In this document: one piece after another, positions 1 to 6,428 of the stretch
How the letters are laid out: every line of letters begins with the position of its first letter
Position numbering within the stretch: position 1 is the stretch's first letter
Source of the DNA: CAJBLF01 sp964495905
GTDB taxonomy: Bacteria > Patescibacteriota > Gracilibacteria > Absconditabacterales > Absconditicoccaceae
Reading direction: 5' to 3'
Length of the DNA: 7,263 bases
Assembly: GCA_964495905.1 (NCBI GenBank)
Contig: CAZBWN010000087.1
Location: forward strand, 1 to 7,263
Translations under genes and position numbers: made by a program
The notes under the pieces: generated by a model
Told to the model about the DNA's origin: nothing
What the model saw: only the letters and a program-made list of their open reading frames with translations
Databases searched by the model: none

Positions 1-209
1 GCCATGATTTCCTCTAATTTCCCTTTACCGATATATGTCCTATAATCGGGTGTGTCCTTTTTTTGGAACTTCCTCAAAAGTACTAGTCCACCATAGGTAT
101 TTAGTAGATTTTCTAGCTCTATCATCCTATCTTCCAGAAGCTCCGGTGTGATATCCTTATTTACGATATCTACGAGAAATGCTCTCAGCTCCTCTCCTTT
201 TTCGTCCAT
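1..209 (-). CDS. hflX: GTPase HflX, N-terminal fragment (cut by window edge)
   Basis: Partial gene: only the first 69 codons lie in the window, and the rest, including the G domain, is beyond the left edge. The start ATG is the complement of 207-209. Visible residues 39-69 carry the HflX N-terminal domain pattern: a YGGLVLLRKFQKKDTPDYR segment followed by TYIGKGKLEEIM. The GKGK motif is characteristic of HflX, whose full-length proteins are usually 360-450 residues. HflX is a ribosome-associated GTPase that splits stalled or hibernating 70S ribosomes in stressed cells; this role comes from family knowledge. There is no TGA codon in the visible part. The gene is divergent from rny, with 182 bases between the two starts. 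No Shine-Dalgarno sequence precedes the ATG. The assignment rests on about 30 residues of motif match, so the family is likely but the GTPase part cannot be checked here. Confidence 0.82.
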   Translation of the reverse strand, partial: MDEKGEELRAFLVDIVNKDITPELLEDRMIELENLLNTYGGLVLLRKFQKKDTPDYRTYIGKGKLEEIM

Positions 210-242
210 TTTGAATTCAATATTTAGGTAAATATGGCTTAT

Positions 243-270
243 AGTATAGTGAAAATTCTTTGATATGCAA
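243..270 (-). promoter_or_regulatory. Putative sigma-70-type promoter of hflX
   Basis: Read on the minus strand: a -35-like TTGCAT (complement of 265-270), a 16-base spacer and a good -10 TATACT (complement of 243-248). It lies about 34 bases upstream of the hflX ATG, in the divergent region shared with rny. Assigned by consensus match only. Confidence 0.5.
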
Positions 271-318
271 TTTTAACATTTTTTCAGCTTTTTGGTTATC
301 TTCTACGGTCACTTTCGG

Positions 319-346
319 TTGAAAGTCGTGGGGCAAATAGTATATT
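319..346 (+). promoter_or_regulatory. Putative sigma-70-type promoter of rny
   Basis: TTGAAA at 319-324, a 16-base spacer and TATATT at 341-346, giving a predicted start near 353 and a leader of about 39 bases before the rny ATG at 392. The inverted repeat GTCGTG (325-330) / CACGAC (352-357) brackets the -10 and is followed by a T-rich stretch (362-368). It could be an operator or a weak attenuator. The promoter match is only moderate. Confidence 0.42.
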
Positions 347-391
347 TATAGCACGACCTGATTTTTTTATACTATTAATTATTTTTTTACG

Positions 392-1894
392 ATGAATATA
401 CTCAATATTATCTTGATTGTCGTGGCCTTGGGCGCATGATGACTGGGTGGGTTCTATGGATACAAAAGAACATTGACCCAAAAGGCATTGGATTTCAAAT
501 TAAGGATGGAGAAAGTAAAAGAGATTGAAGAAGAGATGGTTGATGCTGCTAAGAAAAAGGCTGAAAAAGTACTTGAATTTGCTGAAGAAAAGGCACAAAA
601 AATCGAAACTCAAAGATTAGAAAAAATGGATGTCATCCAAAATAGGCTCCTCGCTAGAGAAGAAAAGATGGATGAAAAACTTGAAAAATTGGAACAAGAG
701 AAAGGAAAACTCAGTGATAAACAAAAAGAAATGGATGCTATCATCAAAGAACAGATGAACAAAATCGCTGATATCGCTAAATTGACCAAAGATGAAGCTA
801 AAGAACAGCTCTTCTCCAATGTAGAGAAGGAATATCAAAAAGATATGGTCATCTTCATCGAAAAACTCAAAACCCTCAAAAAAGAGGAAGCAGATAAAGA
901 AGCTGCTATCATCATCACTCAAGCATTACCAAGAGTTGTAGTAAATGTTGTAGATGAATTCACTACGAGAAGCATCGATCTTCCCAACGAAGACATCAAA
1001 GGAAAACTTATCTGAAGAGAAGGAAGAAATATCTGATATTTTGAAAAGATGACGGGAGTGGAACTTATCGTAGATGATACTCCATTGACAGTCAGAGTCT
1101 CCTCTTTTGATAGTGAAAAGAGATATATCGCTTCTATCATGCTTCAAAAATTGATCAAGGATGGAAGAATCAATCCGTTCTATATCGAAAAAACATATAA
1201 TGAAGTTGTTGCTGATCTTCAGAACTTACTTACAGAAAAGGGTAAAGAAGCTCTCGCTATGCTTAATATCCCCATGATGAAACCTGAATTAGTAAGAATG
1301 ATCGGACAATTCTCTTTGAGATCCAGTTATGGACAAAATCTTTGGAGACATAGTATCGAGGTGGCTAAGATATCTGAAGCAATCGCTGCTGAACTTGGAC
1401 TCGATCCAATTTTGGCAAAAAAAGCCGGACTTTTCCATGATATCGGAAAAATCATAGCGACTACAGGACAATCCCATGCTATCATCGGAGCTGAAGTCTT
1501 GAAAAAAATGGGTATGGATCCTGCAATCATCAATGCGGCTGAAGCCCATCATTATGATGTGCCTATCACGCATCCTATCGCTTGGATAGTAACTGCTGCT
1601 GATGCCATATCAGCTTCCAGACCTGGTGCAAGATTTAATACCAAAGACCTCTTCATTGAAAAAATGTGAGAACTTGAAAAACTTATCTACGAAATCCATG
1701 GTATCGATAAAGTACATATCATGCAAGCGGGTAGAGAAATCATGGTCTATGTAAATCCAAAAGAGATCTCAGATAGTGAACTAGAAAAGTTATTAAAAAC
1801 TATCGGTGAAAAGATTGAAGAAAAGCTTGATTATCCTGGTATTATCAGAGTTACGGGTATCAGAGAGACAAAGATCATAGAATTCCTCAGATAG
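392..1894 (+). CDS. rny: Ribonuclease Y (membrane-anchored endoribonuclease), five TGA codons read as Gly
   Basis: RNase Y starts mRNA decay by single-strand endonucleolytic cuts from the inner face of the membrane. The 500-residue product fits the family length of about 520. Order: N-terminal membrane anchor (about residues 2-22), a long Lys/Glu-rich coiled coil (about 30-190), a KH domain with the GxxG loop GREGRNI (208-214) preceded by LPNEDIKGKLI, then an HD domain with RHS (His320) and FHDIGK (His349-Asp350), the metal-binding pair. The C-terminus has IMQAGREI and a YPGIIRVTGIRET block, both typical of the family. In-frame TGA codons at 437, 440, 1013, 1034 and 1667 encode residues 16, 17, 208, 215 and 426. 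Residue 208 is the first glycine of the KH GxxG loop, which is strong support for TGA = Gly. Under the standard code the gene would look like three fragments. The chosen ATG is the one that gives the membrane anchor; there is no Shine-Dalgarno. The stop is TAG. Confidence 0.96.
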
Positions 1895-1902
1895 AGAAAC
1901 TA

Positions 1903-2001
1903 AATGAATAATGAATAATGAAGAATGAATAATTTTGGAATTATATTTATCAATAAAAAAACCAACATTATTCATTATTAATTTTAAATTATTAATTAAT
2001 G
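1903..2001. repeat. Heptamer tandem repeat with opposite-strand partner (foldback region)
   Basis: Directly after the rny stop there are four 7-base units: AATGAAT at 1903-1909 and 1910-1916, AATGAAG at 1917-1923, AATGAAT at 1924-1930. About 35 bases later, 1967-2001 holds degenerate heptamers of the reverse complement type (ATTATTC, ATTATTA and variants). Bases 1907-1920 and 1966-1979 form a perfect 14-base inverted repeat. It may work as a weak, GC-poor transcription end or be a foldback repeat. The arrangement resembles short tandemly repeated heptamers described in cyanobacteria, but no relationship is implied. Confidence 0.6.
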
Positions 2002-2003
2002 TT

Positions 2004-2783
2004 ATGTATCCTTATCTCATCTTATGGTGATCTAAATTTTATATGACGTGAATCGGTATTATTGTTTCCTTTCTTGTATTCTTAGGTATCGCTCGATATC
2101 TTACCAAAAAATATCATCAAAACTTCTGGAAATTCTTTTACTGGCTGCCTTTCTTGATCGTATTAACTTATTTTCTCTGATCATATGTAAATTTCGTCTT
2201 TGATGTGGGAATGGTTCCTACTACGTGGTCTGAATTTGTGACATTGCTTTCGCCTTATGGATACAAATTTCATTTTATGGGACTCTTGATAGGGATGTTT
2301 ATCTCTATCACCGTATTCCTCAAGAAGATCACGAGGGTGGAAAATAAGAAAGTCTGGTCAGATATATTATTTTTTTCTCTTGCTTTGTCCTTGGTCCCCT
2401 TATGATTGTTTCTCTTGATGGGAGATAATTTTATAGGAACGACTACCGATACTTGGCTTGGAATCAAATCATTGCATTCTGATAGTCAACGAAATAAATT
2501 TAATCTGATATATCCGATAGGGCTTTTCCTTTCTTTGGGTTCGCTCTTTGTTGTTCTCTATATCAAGATCCTCAAAAAAAAGAGATTTGGATATGGAATG
2601 CTTGGATTTGCGGTGATATTGATTTTTATGAGCCTTCTTTTGGTCTTACAACAATATCCTAGGCATGCGGTATTTTCATTGGGAAATATTCTCTTTGATC
2701 TGAAACAATATTCTGCATGGATTTTGGCAATTATCTGTTATGTAGTGTACTCTAAATGGAAAAAAGTTTCTGAACTGCAATAG
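2004..2783 (+). CDS. Polytopic membrane protein, divergent Lgt-like (prolipoprotein diacylglyceryl transferase fold)
   Basis: 259 residues, very hydrophobic, with about six or seven membrane segments. TGA codons at 2028, 2049, 2178 and 2403 give Gly9, 16, 59 and 134. Its layout follows Lgt, which transfers diacylglycerol from phosphatidylglycerol to the lipobox cysteine: an N-terminal YxTGIGIIVSFLVFLGIAR segment, then KFHFMGLLIGMF (88-99) resembling the SFHGGLLG motif with its conserved His (His90 here), then GDNFIG followed by TD and LGI (140-154), and a C-terminal LKQYSAWILAI resembling the conserved GQ-S segment. Length matches Lgt (about 260-290). However, the core GRxGNFxNxE signature is replaced by VPLGLFLLMGDNFIG, so the usual catalytic arginine and asparagine are missing, and the HPTQLYE block is only faintly visible. 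It may be a very divergent Lgt or a paralogue with another activity. The ATG at 2004 is the first plausible start; ATG 2043 is the alternative. The stop is TAG. Confidence 0.6.
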
Positions 2784-2866
2784 GCTCGCTATGCTCGCGA
2801 TAAATACTACGTGATAAATGCTCGTCTATGACTCGCGATAAATGTTCGCTTGCGCGAACGATAAAA
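2784..2866. repeat. Cluster of degenerate CGCGATAAAT repeats with a small hairpin
   Basis: Four units directly abut the preceding stop, each ending in a GATAAAT-like box: 2784-2805 (GCTCGCTATG then CTCGCGATAAAT), 2806-2819 (ends CGTGATAAAT), 2820-2843 (GCTCGTCTATG then ACTCGCGATAAAT) and 2844-2866 (ends AACGATAAAA). The last unit contains a hairpin GTTCGC-TTGC-GCGAAC (2844-2859), which is followed by A residues, so it is not a canonical plus-strand terminator. The cluster is clearly richer in G and C than its surroundings. Its function is unknown. Confidence 0.65.
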
Positions 2867-2930
2867 AAATAGGCAAAATCTTCCATAAAAAGAAATAGAA
2901 TTTGTTTTTATAGCTTGTTTGTTCTCATAT

Positions 2931-4472
2931 ATGAAGTTATTTTTTCTCAAAGAGCATAGTTTATATAAGATATTCAAGACTATAGAGAAAGTGCCCAATG
3001 GGAGGACTATCTATATTTATATCGATACTGAACATTCTTTCTTTGATAATGAACGGCGGGGAAAAGAGATCAAAGAACTCCTCCAAAAAAAAGATTTGAA
3101 TGCGATGTTTGTCACTAAAACAGAAAAATCAAAATATTTCTTTTCCAGTCTGGGTCTCAATGTCCTTCATCAAGAAAAACATAAAATCATCAAATATCTG
3201 AGGCTGATCTATGATTTTTTCTTCAATATCAAAAAATTCCATCTCCAGGTATATACCAAAAAAAATTATATCTTCTATGTAGTATTTGGGTTTGAGGTTA
3301 TCTTCGTATTAGTGATTTTGTTCCTCTTATATTCACTTATCCTTCCTAGCACCAATATCAATATCACACCTACAAGCCAGATAGAAAGCGTGATTTATAA
3401 CTTTCGTTACTACCCTTCTTCTGATACGGAGTTTCAACAATATTCAAGATATCTCAGTGTATCCTATTATACCGGATATATTGATTATAAATATGATATG
3501 ACGGTGAGTACTGCCAATATCAAATATATCCAACATCCTTCTCAAGGGACGATTGAACTTATCAATAAAACGCCAAAAGATTATTCGTTTGTAAAAAATA
3601 CGAGGTTTGTGACTGATGATGGGCGTCAATTCATATCTCTTAAAGATTTTTCTGTCTTGCAGGGGACTGAAAACAATCCTGGTAAAAAAGTTGTCCTTCT
3701 CCAGGCTATGGAACAAGATATCCAATGAGTGCTTATGGGATCTAGAGGAAATATCACAAAATGAACCAAGGTATTCATCAAAAATATGACAAATAGCTAT
3801 TATTCCCAAAATATCTATGGACAGGTCATTGAAAATTTCAGCGGGGGAAATCTTCAATCCCAGTGAGTCGTTTCCGTCAAGGATATCGGTATCCTTTCAG
3901 GAAAGCTTGTAGATGCTATCTATAAACAGAAGAGTAATATCGTGACCAATAACTTTAAATCACCTGAAAATATTGTCCTCAATTTCGATTCGCTTATCAC
4001 TACAGAAATCAAAGATATCCAGATACACAATGTCCCAGGTGAAAAGACACCGCTCATCAAATGATCTATCATCGTCCGTTTCAACTTCAATTATATCAAA
4101 AAAGCGGACTTGCTCTCAGTAGTTGATAAATATGTCAAACAAAGGCTCTATGATAAGATGAAGCTCTTTGAAGTAGATACTTCATCAATAGTCTTTTTCA
4201 AGGATCTTAAACAAGAAAGCTGACATGTATTTGTGATCCCTACCAAAGTAGATATCAAGCAGTCGTACGATTTTGCCAAAGATATCAATGGCATCGTTTC
4301 TGATATCAAGGAACGCACCATCGGACTTACTGAGGATAAAGCGAGAGAGATACTTTTCTCTTATCCAGAGATTTCCTCTTTCACTATCAAAATCAAGCCT
4401 CGTTGGTATACTACGGTTTCTAAATTGAAATCTAGGATCAATGTATATGTGGATGGGAAGACGATAAAATAA
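2931..4472 (+). CDS. Single-pass membrane protein, baseplate J-like family of CPR bacteria
   Basis: 513 residues with TGA codons at 3726, 3762, 3864, 4062 and 4221 (Gly266, 278, 312, 378, 431); under the standard code it would break into pieces. Residues 20-80 form an alpha/beta-looking domain (GRTIYIYIDTEHSFF, then NAMFVTKTEKSKYFFSSLGLNV). One membrane segment lies at about 115-138. A large, probably extracytoplasmic part follows, with QGTIELINKT and KNTRFVTDDGRQF (205-234), a motif typical of the baseplate J/gp47-like proteins annotated in many Patescibacteria. The C-terminus ends in KAREILFSYPEISSFTIKIK followed by PRW, also in keeping with that family. The true role is unknown: a cell-surface or envelope-spanning structural protein is an inference. 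The ATG at 2931 is preferred; a TTG at 2919 would add four residues. There is no Shine-Dalgarno. The stop is TAA, followed by a heptamer repeat and a terminator. Confidence 0.62.
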
Positions 4473-4499
4473 ATTCAGAATTTAGAATTCAGAATTCAG
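4472..4499. repeat. Heptamer tandem repeat AATTCAG x4
   Basis: Four 7-base units overlap the last base of the preceding stop: AATTCAG (4472-4478), AATTTAG (4479-4485), AATTCAG (4486-4492) and AATTCAG (4493-4499). Same unit length, copy number and post-stop position as the array after rny, but a different unit sequence. Confidence 0.75.
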
Positions 4500-4511
4500 A
4501 AAAATACATAA

Positions 4512-4540
4512 AAAAATGGCCATATCGGTCATTTTTGGTT
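4512..4540 (+). terminator. Rho-independent terminator after the baseplate J-like gene
   Basis: Stem AAAAATGGCC (4512-4521) pairs with GGTCATTTTT (4527-4536) with one G-U pair; the loop is ATATC and the descending arm forms the U tract. It lies 39 bases after the stop. Confidence 0.8.
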
Positions 4541-4543
4541 ATC

Positions 4544-4573
4544 TTGAAATCTACCCCGAAATAACTATAGTTA
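4544..4573 (+). promoter_or_regulatory. Putative promoter and palindromic operator of the toxin-antitoxin operon
   Basis: TTGAAA at 4544-4549, a 16-base spacer and TATAGT at 4566-4571, 36 bases before the antitoxin ATG. A perfect 12-base palindrome, TAACTATAGTTA (4562-4573), covers the -10 box. In type II TA operons the antitoxin or the TA complex commonly represses its own promoter at such sites, so this is a good operator candidate by position. Sequence match only. Confidence 0.45.
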
Positions 4574-4606
4574 CTATTAACTTTACTGCATAATAAACAA
4601 ATAAAA

Positions 4607-4807
4607 ATGAATACTCTTACTGTGGCTGTACCTTCAAAAGTAGCAAAGAAGTATGGCAAAAAAATAGTCGATTATAGAGAATTACTCCGCTTCGTAGAAG
4701 AGAAGATGTGGGTAGATGCTGATGTCACTCCAAAGATGAAGATGGAAGAATTTTACAAGCTGATCAAGAAGAGTGATGGTGGAAAAACGGCTAAAACTAG
4801 TAAATAA
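4607..4807 (+). CDS. Putative type II antitoxin partner of the RelE-like toxin
   Basis: 66 residues, no TGA codons, stop TAA. No clear family match. The N-terminus MNTLTVAVPSKVAKKYGKKI could be a short beta strand plus helix of a DNA-binding part. It is followed by a charged helix (YRELLRFVEEKMW) and a lysine-rich tail (KKSDGGKTAKTSK), a layout in keeping with small antitoxins that have a folded N-terminal DNA-binding end and a flexible toxin-binding C-terminus. The main evidence for the role is context: it is the first gene of a two-gene operon, has antitoxin size, overlaps the start of a RelE-family toxin by 32 bases, and follows a promoter with a palindrome on the -10. The assignment as antitoxin is an inference from this arrangement. 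Confidence 0.62.
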   Translation: MNTLTVAVPSKVAKKYGKKIVDYRELLRFVEEKMWVDADVTPKMKMEEFYKLIKKSDGGKTAKTSK

Positions 4808-5006
4808 GTCCTGAAGAAAGAAGGATTTACTTTCAGCGATAGACAAAATAATGAAAAGAGATTTTGCTGATTTGGATATTGTTCCTATGGAACATCAAAA
4901 ATGATATTATAGGTGCAGGGTAGGCAAGTTGAGGATTATCTTTTTTGAAAAATATTGAGAATTCTACATAGATAAAGTCTGATATAGATGAGATGTGTAT
5001 AAATAA
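4776..5006 (+). CDS. RelE/ParE-superfamily toxin, five TGA codons read as Gly
   Basis: 76 residues, slightly shorter than usual RelE/ParE toxins (80-95). RelE-type members cut mRNA in the ribosomal A site; ParE-type members poison gyrase. Which applies here cannot be told from sequence. The family pattern is clear: a lysine-rich N-terminal helix, a helix DLLSAIDKIM, then GYYRCRVGKLRIIFF (43-57), strand EFYIDKVG and the terminal YRGDVYK (70-76), matching the common RelE ending HRGDVY. Arg53, Arg71 and Tyr75 sit where E. coli RelE has its functional Arg61, Arg81 and Tyr87. TGA codons at 4812, 4902, 4956, 4980 and 4989 give Gly13, 43, 61, 69 and 72; Gly43 and Gly72 fall at family-typical positions. 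Under the standard code the protein would stop after 12 residues. The ATG at 4776 lies inside the antitoxin gene; starting at ATG 4851 would lose the first helix. Confidence 0.8.
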
Positions 5007-5042
5007 AAAAATGGTCCGTATTTGTTATGGTCCATTTTTTAA
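5005..5042 (+). terminator. Rho-independent terminator of the toxin-antitoxin operon
   Basis: AAAAAATGG (5006-5014) pairs with CCATTTTTT (5032-5040), with a T-T mismatch and two further G-C pairs inside, and an 11-base loop. It begins within the toxin stop codon, so the operon ends right there. Confidence 0.75.
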
Positions 5043-5078
5043 AAAAAGAAAACAACAAATCCTTCTCTTCTCGTCCAG

Positions 5079-5205
5079 CAACCTCCTCTTCGTTTCTCCT
5101 CCTATCAGAGGAGGAAAGCTTGTCCCGCAAGGCGGGATCAAGGGAGGAACAGCTCCCTCCTTGATAAAGGAGGGGGGGGGTGGATTTGATAAAAAATCTC
5201 CCTCA
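5079..5205. repeat. Cluster of GC-rich palindromic intergenic repeats
   Basis: Three successive hairpins: TCCTCCT-ATCAG-AGGAGGA (5097-5115); CTTG and TCCCGC closing on AAG with GCGGGA and CAAG (5119-5142); CCTCCTT-GATA-AAGGAGG (5156-5173). A run of nine G follows (5172-5180), then a weaker GATTT/AAATC hairpin (5183-5198). The composition is quite unlike the flanking AT-rich DNA. It resembles dispersed REP-like palindromic repeats found between genes in many bacteria. No coding signal is seen. The exact borders are uncertain. Confidence 0.65.
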
Positions 5206-5210
5206 AATAT

Positions 5211-5239
5211 TTGACAAATCGAGCTATGGAGAGTATACT
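5211..5239 (+). promoter_or_regulatory. Near-perfect sigma-70-type promoter of the 363-residue gene
   Basis: TTGACA (5211-5216), a spacer of exactly 17 bases and TATACT (5234-5239). The predicted start is near 5246, leaving about 29 bases before the ATG at 5275. It is the best promoter match in the window and sits right after the repeat cluster, which suggests strong expression unless repressed. Confidence 0.8.
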
Positions 5240-5274
5240 TAAAGTAAGAAAAACTTTATTCTCTAATTCATTAC

Positions 5275-6366
5275 ATGGCCCTTAATAAAAGAGATTCTCT
5301 AGATGATCAAAAAAAGATTGTACCTGAAACAACAAAAGTCCTTAAAAATAATGAAGATACTTCAGATATAGATATTCAAAATCTAAAAAAAGATAAAGAA
5401 CAAATAAATGGAGAACAAACAAAAAAACAAATCATCTTGAAAACCGTTTTAATCAATGATCTATATGGATATGTTGATACCAAAGATTTAGACAATCCAA
5501 ATAAATCATGTATAAATTGATTAAAAAAAATGATAGAAGAAATAAAAAATCAAACAGAACAAAAAATTGATACGAAAATATCTATTTTACAGGAAAAATA
5601 TGCTGATTATAATCAGAAAGTCTCTAAATATATCCAAAAAATATCACAAACCATCTCTATGATAGAAGAAAAATGATATGAATTGGATTCAGATAGTTCA
5701 GTTTTGCTTTTAACAGATTTGTTTCTTTTATCCGAATTTTATAATCAAGCTCCTGGCTTTGTTTCTTTCAAATTTACAGAAAAAAATAAAAAAACAGTCG
5801 CTGGATTCTACAATCTTTTTGATGAACTGTATGAAAATAAACCTGATCTCAAAAAATGAGATATGGTAGAATTTTATGATAAACAAAGGGCTATTAGTAA
5901 AAATACTTTTAAGGTAGATTACTTTCTAAAATCAGATATTCCTCACGCAGTTTTGACGCACGAGCATTTCATAATCTCTGCGCCTTCTAGTCTATTAAGA
6001 AAAGTAGAAAAAGTTGATGTAGAAAAACTTCCAAAATACAAACTTGTAGTATGAAAACCAGCGAATATATACGAACTCACCCAAGATGATATCCGTGCTT
6101 GTGATCCTAATGGTACAAAGGAAGGTGATTTTGCTCATGTGGCAATAATGTTGTCTATAGCACATGATCATATCTCAAGAAAAAAGATTAAACAGATAAT
6201 GGTAGAGGATGAGATAAACGGTAGAAAATCTCTGCCTTTTGAAAAACTCCAAAAAATAGAAAAAAGAGTAGATGCTACAATCAACAATATGATAGAAAAA
6301 TGATATTTTGTTGAGGATGATGGAATATTAACGTTGATGATTGATATTTTTAACAAGAATAAATAA
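5275..6366 (+). CDS. Hypothetical cytoplasmic protein, 363 residues, family not recognised
   Basis: I do not recognise this protein. TGA codons at 5518, 5674, 5857, 6052 and 6301 give Gly82, 134, 195, 260 and 343; without them it would look like six short fragments. There is no signal peptide and no membrane segment. Residues 1-55 are charged and probably disordered (many Lys, Asp, Asn, Gln). Residues 83-135 look like a coiled coil (KKMIEEIKNQTEQKI and on). Residues 140-200 form a mixed region with LLLTDLFLLSEFYNQAPGF. Residues 213-262 contain HAVLTHEHFIISAPSSLL. The C-terminus (285-355) has several helices followed by INNMIEKGYFVEDDGILTL, which resembles the recognition helix and wing of a winged-helix fold; this is only a suggestion. 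It has its own strong promoter and a shared bidirectional terminator, so it is a single-gene unit. Codon use is AT-rich, like that of its neighbours. The ATG at 5275 is the first in frame after the promoter. The stop is TAA. Confidence 0.8.
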
Positions 6367-6383
6367 CATTATATTTTTTTAAC

Positions 6384-6415
6384 AAAAAAATGTCCGCCTA
6401 AGCGGGCATTTTTGC
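6384..6415. terminator. Bidirectional Rho-independent terminator between convergent genes
   Basis: AAAAATGTCCGC (6386-6397) pairs with GCGGGCATTTTT (6402-6413) with one G-U pair; the loop is CTAA. A-tract and T-tract arms allow termination from both strands, serving the 363-residue gene and the lspA-DUF3127 pair. Confidence 0.88.
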
Positions 6416-6428
6416 TTATTTTTATTAT

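Noticed and set aside
617..922. 101-codon minus-strand open frame rich in Phe and Asp
   Set aside because: It is the reverse-strand image of the Lys/Glu coiled coil of RNase Y.
1895..2003. tRNA or other structured RNA after rny
   Set aside because: The region is nearly all A/T with simple repeats; no cloverleaf or conserved loop is seen.
2784..2866. CRISPR-like array
   Set aside because: Repeat boxes are short and degenerate, spacers are unequal, and no cas gene is in the window.
2844..2866. Rho-independent terminator after the Lgt-like gene
   Set aside because: The hairpin is followed by A residues on the plus strand and there is no T tract on the minus side either.
3444..3857. 137-codon minus-strand open frame
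   Set aside because: It lies entirely inside the baseplate J-like gene, its product has no recognisable motif, and the plus-strand gene has clear family features.
4993..5214. 73-codon plus-strand open frame
   Set aside because: It runs over the toxin end, the terminator and the palindromic repeat cluster; the predicted product is low-complexity and shows no family pattern.
392..6366. Apparent pseudogenes or frameshifted fragments with stops inside rny, the Lgt-like gene, the baseplate J-like gene and the 363-residue gene
   Set aside because: All internal stops are TGA, in the same frame, never TAA or TAG, and reading them as Gly restores full-length proteins with intact motifs.
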